Shown here piece by piece: positions 34,095 through 45,000 of a DNA stretch of 64,000 bases. The notes beneath the pieces were generated by a model. The model saw only the letters and a program-made list of their open reading frames with translations, searched no databases and was not told the DNA's origin. Origin of the DNA: Macrostomum hystrix (taxonomy: Eukaryota > Platyhelminthes > Macrostomidae); NCBI GenBank assembly GCA_950097015.1, contig CATNEN010000038.1, positions 26,697,001 through 26,761,000 on the forward strand, in the 5' to 3' direction. The translations under genes and the position numbers were made by a program. Positions within the stretch are counted from its first letter, which is position 1, and each line of letters begins with the position of its first letter.

Positions 34095-34095
34095 C

Positions 34096-35600
34096 TTGAT
34101 GTGTCCACTGTTGTGTCTTTCAGTGAGTCCCTTGATGTCTCCACTGTTGTGTCTTTCAGTGAGTCCCTTGATGTCTCCACTGTTGTGTCTTTGAGTGAGT
34201 CACTCGATATGTCCACTGTTGTGTCTTTGAGTGAGTCCCTTGATGTGTCCACTGTTGTGTCTTTGAGTGAGTCCCTTGATATGTCCACTGTTGTGTCTTT
34301 GAGTGAGTCACTTGATATGTCCACTGTTGTGTCTTTGAGTGAGTCCCTTGATGTGTCCACTGTTGTGTCTTTGAGTGAGTCCCTTGATGTGTCCACTGTT
34401 GTGTCTTTGAGTGAGTCCCTTGATATGTCCACTGTTGTGTCTTTGAGTGAGTCCCTTGATGTGTCCACTGTTGTGTCTTTGAGTGAGTCCCTTGATATGT
34501 CCACTGTTGTGTCTTTGAGTGAGTCACTTGATATGTCCACTGTTGTGTCTTTCAGTGAGTCCCTTGATGTCTCCACTGTTGTGTCTTTCAGTGAGTCCCT
34601 TGATGTCTCCACTGTTGTGTCTTTGAGTGAGTCACTCGATATGTCCACTGTTGTGTCTTTGAGTGAGTCCCTTGATATGTCCACTGTTGTGTCTTTGAGT
34701 GAGTCACTTGATATGTCCACTGTTGTGTCTTTGAGTGAGTCCCTTGATATGTCCACTGTTGTGTCTTTGAGTGAGTCCCTTGATGTGTCCACTGTTGTGT
34801 CTTTGAGTGAGTCACTCGATATGTCCACTGTTGTGTCTTTGAGTGAGTCACTCGATATGTCCACTGTTGTGTCTTTGAGTGAGTCCCTTGATATGTCCAC
34901 TGTTGTGTCTTTGAGTGAGTCACTTGATATGTCCACTGTTGTGTCTTTGAGTGAGTCCCTTGATATGTCCACTGTTGTGTCTTTGAGTGAGTCCCTTGAT
35001 GTGTCCACTGTTGTGTCTTTGAGTGAGTCACTCGATATGTCCACTGTTGTGTCTTTGAGTGAGTCACTCGATATGTCCACTGTTGTGTCTTTGAGTGAGT
35101 CCCTTGATATGTCCACTGTTGTGTCTTTGAGTGAGTCCCTTGATATGTCCACTGTTGTGTCTTTGAGTGAGTCCCTTGATGTGTCCACTGTTGTGTCTTT
35201 GAGTGAGTCCCTTGATATGTCCACTGTTGTGTCTTTCATTGAGTCCCTTGATGTGTCCACTGTTGTGTCTTTCATTGAGTCCCTTGATATGTCCACTGTT
35301 GTGTCTTTGAGTGAGTCCCTTGATGTATCCACTGTTGTGTCTTTGAGTGAGTCCCTTGATGTGTCCACTGTTGTGTCTTTGAGTGAGTCCCTTGATATGT
35401 CCACTGTTGTGTCTTTCATTGAGTCCCTTGATGTGTCCACTGTTGTGTCTTTCATTGAGTCCCTTGATGTGTCCACTGTTGTGTCTTTGAGTGAGTCACT
35501 CGATATGTCCACTGTTGTGTCTTTCAGTGAGTCCCTTGATGTGTCCACTGTTGTGTCTTTCAGTGAGTCCCTTGATGTGTCCACTGTTGTGCCATTCATT
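34096..35600. repeat. 36-bp minisatellite, open on both strands
   Basis: About 42 units: TTGTGTCTTTGAGTGAGTCC, CTTGATATG and TCCACTG. Because 36 is divisible by three, long frames exist on both strands (506 and 528 aa; STVVSLSESLDM and TTVDISRDSLKD). Variants do not favour one frame in any way I can see, so I do not call a protein. Confidence 0.95.
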
Positions 35601-36055
35601 GAAATTTATGTTTACGCATGAGTGTCCAGGCGAGAGTCGGCTTTGGAAAGCTCGACTGATGGTCTAGAACGCATGCTTACATGCTTACAAGTCACTAACA
35701 AGAATTGGTCCGGTAATTCAATTTACTAACAAGCCGTGCGGTCTCGTGTTGATGTCGCCTGTGACGACCCATAGCCAGTCGTATCTATTTTTAGCAAATT
35801 CATTAAGCCACTATGCATCGCCGACTTTCCGAAACTGATCCCAAACAGATCCATAGCGTCAAATCCAAAAAATAATCCTATTTTTTGGAAACTAGCGCAG
35901 ACACATGTTTTTCATTAGCAGCCTTGATGCCTTTGTTGCTATATAAATATGCACTTTAGCAGCACGGAAAAATTCCAAAATCATGCAATCCTACAGCAAT
36001 TATTTTACACAACTTCAGGGTTCTCTTGTTCTCTGAAGTTCCTTTTTGACGTTTC
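35601..36055. other. Unique DNA
   Basis: No gene recognised; contains CTATTTTTAG at 35785-35794. Confidence 0.5.
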
Positions 36056-36562
36056 CTGTTTCCTGACATTCCCTGGCATTTCCTGACATTCCCTGACATT
36101 CCCTGACATTTCCTGACATTCCCTGACATTCTTTGACATTCCCTGAAATTCCCTGACATTTCCTGACATTTCCTGACATTCCCTGACATTCCCTGACATT
36201 CCCTGACATTCCCTGACATTCTCTGACATTCCCTGATATTTCTTGACTTTCCATGACATTTCTTGACATTTCCTATCATTACTTGACATTTCCTGACATT
36301 AACTGACATTAACTGACATTTCTTGACATTCCCTGACATTTCTTGACATTAACGGAACTTTTTTTGACACCCCCTGACATTACTTGACATTCCCTGACAT
36401 TACTTGACATTCCCTGACATTACTTGACATTCCCTGACATTACTTGACATTCCCTGATATTACATGACACTCTCTGACATTTCTTAACATTCCCTGACAA
36501 ATCTTGGTATTCCCTGACATTTCTTGACATTCCCTGACATTTCTTTACATTCCCTGACACTC
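36056..36562. repeat. 10/20-bp minisatellite
   Basis: About 50 copies of TTCCCTGACA alternating with TTTCCTGACA, TTACTTGACA and TTTCTTGACA. Confidence 0.93.
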
Positions 36563-36931
36563 CTGCTCCCAAATATGACTTTCTTGCTCTCTGACAGTCC
36601 TGCTGACTGAAAGCCCTTCCTCAGAAAGTGTCCAAAATGTCAGATGATGTCAAGGAATGTCAGAGACCAAGAATGTTCTAGTTTAAGAATAATAACCATG
36701 AAGTGAGTTGCGCTCAGTAATTAAAGAAATATCTATTATCTACTTGTTTATTTTTTTTTTAAAATACACAATGGGAAATAAATAACACGGACTTACAAAA
36801 ATATACAAATAGTCAGCTTCAAGCTGGTTCAAGAAGAAAATAAAGAATTAAGACTTTTCAAATTTTGTTTCGACAAGTTTCTGAGAATGATATTCAAGCA
36901 CTTTCGTCTGATTCCCCCCTGCAGAGCATTG

Positions 36932-37672
36932 TCACCGCACATGCATGGCTTCTGACCCTGGTGCTCCCTGTTGATGACTCGCAATGCACTTATTGGCCTC
37001 ATCGGTGGAGCAGGAGGCCTTGGAAACCCTCAGCGACAAGACGCACTGCTGCGATTCGTTCGTCGTTAGCGAGACAGCCGAGACGCGACAGCCCGGCTCG
37101 CAGTTGACATCAACCAGCAGCTGGCTTGGGAGGTCCACCGTAGCCAGCGTGGCCTCATTGTCAGCTGACGATCGGTCCATGGCTCGGCAGAGCTGCTGAC
37201 GGTCGAGCTCTAAGTGAAAGACCTTGCCGTTGCCATCCCCGTCGCATCGCACACCGTTGCTAATGCTGTTGCTACGGCTGGGGCTGCCTGTCGCATTGTA
37301 CCGACGGCTTTCATTGTTCTCGTAGCGACTTTTTTTTAGCTTTGTCAGGTCCGACACGGCAGCAGCAGGCTGGTTGTGCTGGACGACTGTCCTGAAGTGG
37401 TCACGACAGCCGGATGACTGGCTGCTGCTGCCGAGTTTCATGTCCCTGACTGTGTTGCTCACCAGACCAATCGAGCAGCTCTGATCTTCATCACTAGCTG
37501 AGTCATCGCTGCACGCGTAAGAGAATGTTCTCACGCATCTGCTGGCGACACGGGGAGAAACGGTGGACGGGCCGCTATTGACTAACCGCAGGACGTCCTG
37601 GTCGAGGCTCGACTTGACGACCGACTGTTGACACTGCTGTTTGCTGTTCCTGCTTCGGGTAGATGTTAACAT
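36932..37672 (-). CDS. Unrecognised protein, 246 aa, single exon
   Basis: Open frame from MLTSTRSRNSKQQ to HVR and a TGA stop. It is rich in Ser and Asn, has about 13 Cys, many RS/SR pairs and no membrane segment or signal peptide. I recognise no domain. Balanced composition, lack of repeats and an AATAAA on the minus strand at 36752-36747, about 180 bp after the stop, argue that it is real. It could be a lone exon of a larger gene. Its flanks are arrays on both sides. Confidence 0.55.
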   Translation of the reverse strand: MLTSTRSRNSKQQCQQSVVKSSLDQDVLRLVNSGPSTVSPRVASRCVRTFSYACSDDSASDEDQSCSIGLVSNTVRDMKLGSSSQSSGCRDHFRTVVQHNQPAAAVSDLTKLKKSRYENNESRRYNATGSPSRSNSISNGVRCDGDGNGKVFHLELDRQQLCRAMDRSSADNEATLATVDLPSQLLVDVNCEPGCRVSAVSLTTNESQQCVLSLRVSKASCSTDEANKCIASHQQGAPGSEAMHVR

Positions 37673-38254
37673 GATTTTGGCAGGGTTTAAATAATTGGCA
37701 GTTGAGAACAGTGGATATACAAAGATAGCATCTGCAATATACTGATGATAGAATATGTTCTTTTCATATCCATGGCCGGTCGGCGCGAGGGCGGATGCTA
37801 ATTATTTTCATTGGCTAGAATTTATGCGATTATAGCCATAGACGAAAAAAATTCTCGGACACAGATAAATATAGCTTTTCTAGGACCACTAGAAGAAGAA
37901 GGACGGAGCACTTCGTTTCTATGAAAATTTATTAAAGGCCGATTTTCATGGAAAATGCACTAGTGAGATAGGAACTTTTCGCGTTTTTCACATAAAAATT
38001 TTGATAAATTTTTTTGGAAGCAGATCTAATGCTGTTCTTTTAATATATCTTGCAAAACATGCTGCTTCAACTAATTATAGAAAGCTTCATTCATGAATAA
38101 TTGATCTTCATTTTATTTTTGCTTATTTATCATCAAGCAAAATAGCAACCAATCAGACATAAAATTTGCCTATATTGCTTGGCCTACTGATTTGTTAATG
38201 AAAACATTGTTTATAATTGTCGTAATACACTTATAATTGAAGAGTAAGTGACTG
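37673..38254. other. Unique AT-rich DNA
   Basis: 5' flank of the 246-aa ORF; nothing further recognised. Confidence 0.5.
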
Positions 38255-38612
38255 TACTGACTAATTACTATATTAGTTGTGTCAGGTACTGACTGATTAC
38301 CATATTAGGTGTGTCAGGTACTGACTAATTACCATAATAGGTGTGTCAGGTACTGACTAATTAACATATTAGGTGTGTCAGGTACTGACTAATTACCATA
38401 TTAGGTGTGTCAGGTACTGACTAATTACCATATTAGGTGTGTCAGGTACTGACTAATTACCATATTAGGTGTGTCAGGTACTGACTAATTACCATATTAG
38501 TTGTGTCAGGTACTGACTAATTACCATATTAGGTGTGTCAGGTACTGACTAATTACCATATTAGGTGTGTCAGGTACTGACTAATTACCATATTAGGTGT
38601 GTCAGGTACTAA
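38255..38612. repeat. 32-bp minisatellite
   Basis: About 11 units: GTGTGTCAGGTACTGACTAA, TTACCATATTAG. Confidence 0.96.
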
Positions 38613-38759
38613 AAAACGACTAAAGATGTATCACGTACATCTCCCTGACATTCCCTGTCCCCAAAAAGGGGGTCGCTGCAGGTGTGTCACGTACTAAATC
38701 GTACGAAATTCACAATTTGACTAATTTACATTGTTAGGAAATTTTACAGAACGTACAGT

Positions 38760-38999
38760 ACTCTAAGTAAATAAGCATGTTGTATGGCTGGTGAACTGTA
38801 CTTATTTGCCTGCTACTCTGAAACTTGAAATGAAAGGTGAGAAACAGCTCAGGTGTACTAATAAAGGTTCACAAATTGGATTAGATAAAAAGTGCGTCCT
38901 ATTTCCACAATGCTTCATCAGCTCCTGCCTACCTGTGTACGTACAATGGATCGCTAATACCCTTCCTCAGCGCATGCAGAAAACATCCCCTCCAAAAAG
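38760..38999 (+). other. Possible 5' untranslated exon of the methyltransferase-like gene
   Basis: AAAAAG/GTAAGC at 38999 is a good donor, and CTGTCCTCACAG at 39099 is a good acceptor directly before the ATG of the next gene. A 100-bp intron between them is plausible. A short frame in this exon would not run in phase into the protein, so it would be 5'UTR. The exon start is not known. Confidence 0.4.
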
Positions 39000-39099
39000 G
39001 TAAGCTTGTACGGCCTTAAAAACGGGATAGGCAAGTGCCCCCAAGCTCAACTGCATAATCAGCATCCTCAAAACCTGCCCTGCTCACCTGTCCTCACAG

Positions 39100-42000
39100 A
39101 TGCCCTGTGGCGCATTTCGCATCGTTCCAGTGAGGCGACTCCAGCGGCTTCTTCGCAGAGCTCGCTGCGCCAGACTCATCACCTGCCTGTTAGGAGTGCT
39201 GTTAGCATCCAGTCTGCTGCTTTTCATAGTTCGAAGCGGTGCAAGAGTCGCTGAGTCTGATCAACTAATGCTGGCTGAACCAAATCAGATTAGCAATAAA
39301 GTGTCATGGCCATCTGACAGCAATAGCTGGCATAACGGTTTCGATAGGATAGCAACTCCTAGAGCTCCGGTTGCGATTAATTTATCGACTACAACAACTC
39401 GATGGCTAACAAGAATAACAATCGGTTCTCAAACGTAAGTTCGATCAACTGAGGAGGAGGGGTCGGAAGTTCGAATCTGAGCACAAGGAAGCGAGACGGT
39501 CGGGCGTCCTCTTAAGTCCACGGACTTAGGCAGATGTACACAGCCTTTGGAAGCGGCTAGGCCACAGACTGTACACCTGGCCCCAACTCTATGTCCGGTT
39601 GTGTTTCTTTATTGTAATGGTCTTTCAGCTGCCATTCAGTGGTCCTCCAATTGTTCTTCAGTGGTCCTTCAATCGTCCTTCAGTGGTCCTTCAATCGTCC
39701 TTCAGTGGTCCTTCAGTGGTCTTTCAATTGTTCTTCAGTGGTCCTTCAGTTGTCCTTCAGTGGTCCTTCAATTGTCCTTCAGTTGTCCTTCAATTGTCCT
39801 TCAGTGGTCCTTCAATTGTCCTTCAGTTGTCCTTCAATTTGGTCCTTTAATTGTCCTTCAGTGGTCCTTCAATTGTCCTTCAGTTGTCCTTCAATTGTCC
39901 TTCAGTTGTCCTTCAATTGTCCTTCAGTTGTCCTTCAATTTGGTCCTTTAATTGTCCTTCAGTGGTCCTTCAATTGTCCTTCAGTTGTCCTTCAATTGTC
40001 CTTCAGTTGTCCTTCAGTGGTCCTTCAATTGTCCTTCAGTTGTCCTTCAATTGTCCTTCAGTGGTCCTTCAATTGTCCTTCAGTTGTCCTTCAATTTGGT
40101 CCTTTAATTGTCCTTCAGTGGTCCTTCAATTGTCCTTCAGTTGTCCTTCAATTGTCCTTCAGTTGTCCTTCAATTGTCCTTCAGTGGTCCTTCAATTGTC
40201 CTTCAGTTGTCCTTCAATTGTCCTTCAGTGGTCCTTCAATTGTCCTTCAGTTATCCTTCAATTGTCCTTCAGTTGTCCTTCAATTGTCCTTCAGTTGTCC
40301 TTCAATTGTCCTTCAATTGTCCTTCAGTGGTCCTTCAATTTGGTCCTTCAATAGTCCTTCAGTTGTCCTTCAATTGTCCTTCAGTGGTCCTTCAATTGTC
40401 CTTTAGTGGACAATATACCAAAGCGCTGACGCAGGGACATTAATCCCAGGATCCCATTCCCAATTGTTTCTATAACCTATCTTATTTGTTGCCTGCAGGA
40501 AAGTCGCCCCCACAGAAGCCACCGGACCGCCTAACAGAGCCATTGTGAGACGCCAAGCTCAGCTGAAGTCGCTCAACAAATGCTGGGAGGTGAAGGATGA
40601 GCAGTTCCATCAGGCCACCTGGGATCAACTCTGTCACAGGCCTAGCAACCGAGCCAGTGGCCTCTGCTTCGTCAAGCGAATCGACAGCTTCCCGAAGCTG
40701 TCCAGTGAATACTCAGCCAGCCTGGAGTCCCTGGCGATAAAGTTGCGGACATACTCCAGCGAAGACGAGGCGTCAAGACAACTTCTGGCTGACTCTGACT
40801 GGGGCAACGAGGCCGTGGAGACGGTGCTGGAACTGCTGGGCGGAAAGGACGAAACCAACCACGCTCACTGGCTGTTGGATGTCGGCTCCGGCCTGGGTGT
40901 ATTCACCCTAGCAACCGTTGCTAGGGGTCGCTGGGCAGCCGCTGTGGATGCGAATCATCACAGCCTGGCTCGCCTGGCCGCGTCTCTGAGCGGCGCAGCG
41001 GCTGTTGGCGCCGCAGTCGCTGGCGACGCTGATACTGGGCAGGACAAGAAATCGGCGAGAACACAGAACAAGATCACAGCCAAACTGTTTTGGAACGCGA
41101 TGGAGTCGGCGCCACAAACTGCTATTGGAAGCAACAGCAGCAGCAGCAGAACCAGCAAAAAGGGCCTTGAAAGTGGCCGACGAATGCTTGCGTACAAAGT
41201 GAGCATAGAGTGGCTAATTTTTAGAATCGGTCCAGGTGCTAAAGAGTCCCGATTCCAAAGAGTCCCGATTCCAAAGAGTCCCGATTCCAAAGAGTCCCGA
41301 TTCCAAAGAGTTCCGATTCCAAAGAGTTCGGATGCCAAAGAGTCCCGATTCCAAAGAGTTCGGATGCCAAAGAGTCCCGATTCCAAAGAGTCCCGATTCC
41401 AAAGACTCCCGATTCCAAAGAGTTCCGATGCCAAAGAGTCCCGATTCCAAAGAGTTCGGATGCCAAAGAGTCCCGATTCCAAAGAGTCCCGATTCCAAAG
41501 AGTCCCGATTCCAAAGAGTTCCGATTCCAAAGAGTCCCGATGCTAAAGAGTCCCGATTCCAAAGAGTTCGGATGCTAAAAAGTCCCGATTCCAAAGAGTT
41601 CGGATGCCAAAGAGTCCCGATTCCAAAGAGTCCCGATTCCAAAGAGTCCAGATTCCAAAGAGTCCCGATTCCAAAGAGTTCCGATTCCAAAGAGTCCCGA
41701 TGCTAAAGAGTCCCGATTCCAAAGAGTTCGGATGCTAAAAAGTCCCGATTCCAAAGAGTTCGGATGCCAAAGAGTCCCGATTCCAAAGAGTCCCGATTCC
41801 AAAGAGTCCCGATTCCAAAGAGTTCCGATTCCAAAGAGTCCCGATGCTAAAGAGTCCCGATTCCAAAGAGTTCGGATGCTAAAAAGTCCCGATTTCAAAG
41901 AGTTCGGATGCCAAAGAGACCCGATTCCAAAGAGTCCCGATTCCAAAGAGTTCAGATGCCAAAGAGACCCGATTCCAAAGAGTCCCGATTCCAAAGAGTT

Positions 42001-45000
42001 CGGATGCCAAAGAGTCCCGATTCCAAAGAGTTCGGATGCCAAAGAGTCCCGATCCCAAAGAGTCCCGATTCCAAATAGTCCAGATGCTAAAGAGTCCCGA
42101 TTCCATAGAGTCCAGATGCCAAAGAGTCCCGATTCCAAAGAGTTCCGATTCCAAAGAGTCCCGATTCCAAAGAGTTCGGATGCTAAAGAGTCCCGATTCC
42201 AAAGAGTCCCGATTCCAAAGAGTCCCGATTCCAAAGAGTCCCGATTCCAAAGAGTTCGGATGCCAAAGAGTCCCGATTCCAAAGAGTTCGGATGCCAAAG
42301 AGTCCTGATTCCAAAGAGTCCCGATGCTAAAGAGTCCCGATTCCAAAGAGTTCGGATGCCAAAGAGTCCTGATTCCAAAGAGTCCCGATGCTAAAGAGTC
42401 CCGATTCCAAAGAGTTCGGATGCTAAAGAGTCCCGATTCCAAAGAGTTCGGATGCCAAAGAGTCCTGATTCCAAAGAGTCCCGATGCTAAAGAGTCCCGA
42501 TTCCAAAGAGTCCCGATTCCAAAGAGTCCCGATTCTAAAGAGTCCCGATGCCAAAGAGTCCAGATGCTAAAGAGTCCCGATTCCAAAGAGTCCCGATTCC
42601 AAAGAGTCCCGATTCTAAAGAGTCCCGATGCCAAAGAGTCCCGATTCCAAAGAGTCCCGATGCCAAAGAGTCCCGATTCCAAAGAGTTCGGATGCCAAAG
42701 AGTCCCGATTCCAAAGAGTCCCGATGCCAAAGAGTCCCGATTCCAAAGAGTCCAGATGCTAAAGAGTCCCGATTCCAAAGAGTCCCGATTCCAAAGAGTC
42801 CCGATGCCAAAGAGTCCCGATTCCAAAGAGTCCCGATTCCAAAGAGTTCGGATGCCAAAGAGTCCCGATTCCAAAGAGTCCCGATTCCAAAGAGTCCTGA
42901 TTCCAAAGAGTCCCGATTCCAAAGAGTCCCGATTCAAAAGAGTCCCGATTCAAAAGAGTCCCGATTCCAAAGAGTCCCGATTCCAAAGAGTCCCGATTCC
43001 AAAGAGTCCCGATTCCAAAGAGTCCCGATTCCAAAGAGTCCCGATTCCAAAGAGTCCCGATTCCAAAGAGTCCCGATTCCAAAGAGTTCCGATTCCAAAG
43101 AGTTCGGATGCCAAAGAGTCCCGATTCCAAAGAGTCCCGATTCCAAAGAGTCCAGATGCTAAAGAGTCCCGATTCCAAAGAGTTCGGATGCCAAAGAGTC
43201 CTGATTCCAAAGAGTCCCGATTCCAAAGAGTCCCGATGCTAAAGAGTCCCGATTCCAAAGAGTTCGGATGCTAAAGAGTCCCGATTCCAAAGAGTTCGGA
43301 TGCCAAAGAGTCCCGATTCCAAAAAGTCCCGATGCTAAAGAGTCCCGATTCCAAAGAGTCCCGATTCCAAAGAGTCCCGATTCCAAAGAGTCCCGATTCC
43401 AAAGAGACCCGATTCCAAAGAGTCCCGATTCCAAAGAGTTCGGATGCCAAAGAGTCCCGATTCCAAAGAGTCCCGATGCTAAAGAGTCCCGATTCCAAAG
43501 AGTCCCGATTCCAAAGAGTCCCGATGCTAAAGAGTCCCGATTCCAAAGAGTCCCGATTCCAAAGAGTCCCGATTCCAAAGAGTCCCGATTCCAAAGAGAC
43601 CCGATTCCAAAGAGTCCCGATTCCAAAGAGTCCCGATTCCAAAGAGTCCCGATTCCAAAGAGTCCCGATTCCAAAGAGTTCGGATGCCAAAGAGTCCCGA
43701 TTCTAAAGAGTCCTGATGCTAAAGAGTCCCGATTCCAAAGAGTTCGGATGCTAAAGAGTCCCGATTCCAAAGAGTTTGGATGCCAAAGAGACCCGATTCC
43801 AAAGAGTTCGGATGCCAAAGAGTCCCGATTCCAAAGAGTCCCGATTCCAAATAGTCCAGATGCTAAAGAGTCCCGATTCCAAAGAGTCCAGATGCCAAAG
43901 AGTCCCGATTCCAAAGAGTCCCGATTCCAAAGAGTCCCGATTTCAAAGAGTTCGGATGCCAAAGAGTCCCGATTCCAAAGAGTCCCGATTCCAAAGAGTC
44001 CCGATTCCAAAGAGTCCCGATTCCAAAGAGTTCCGATTCCAAAGAGTCCCGATGCTAAAGAGTCCCGATTCCAAAGAGTTCGGATGCTAAAAAGTCCCGA
44101 TTTCAAAGAGTTCGGATGCCAAAGAGACCCGATTCCAAAGAGTCCCGATTCCAAAGAGTTCAGATGCCAAAGAGACCCGATTCCAAAGAGTCCCGATTCC
44201 AAAGAGTTCGGATGCCAAAGAGTCCCGATTCCAAAGAGTTCGGATGCCAAAGAGTCCCGATCCCAAAGAGTCCCGATTCCAAATAGTCCAGATGCTAAAG
44301 AGTCCCGATTCCAAAGAGTCCATATGCCAAAGAGTCCCGATTCCAAAGAGTTCCGATTCCAAAGAGTCCCGATTCCAAAGAGTTCGGATGCTAAAGAGTC
44401 CCGATTCCAAAGAGTCCCGATTCCAAAGAGTCCCGATTCCAAAGAGTCCCGATTCCAAAGAGTTCGGATGCCAAAGAGTCCCGATTCCAAAGAGTTCGGA
44501 TGCCAAAGAGTCCTGATTCCAAAGAGTCCCGATGCTAAAGAGTCCCGATTCCAAAGAGTTCGGATGCCAAAGAGTCCTGATTCCAAAGAGTCCCGATGCT
44601 AAAGAGTCCCGATTCCAAAGAGTTCGGATGCTAAAGAGTCCCGATTCCAAAGAGTTCGGATGCCAAAGAGTCCTGATTCCAAAGAGTCCCGATGCTAAAG
44701 AGTCCCGATTCCAAAGAGTCCCGATTCCAAAGAGTCCCGATTCTAAAGAGTCCCGATGCCAAAGAGTCCAGATGCTAAAGAGTCCCGATTCCAAAGAGTC
44801 CCGATTCCAAAGAGTCCCGATTCTAAAGAGTCCCGATGCCAAAGAGTCCCGATTCCAAAGAGTCCCGATGCCAAAGAGTCCCGATTCCAAAGAGTTCGGA
44901 TGCCAAAGAGTCCCGATTCCAAAGAGTCCCGATGCCAAGGAGTCCCGATTCCAAAGAGTCCAGATGCTAAAGAGTCCCGATTCCAAAGAGTCCCGATTCC

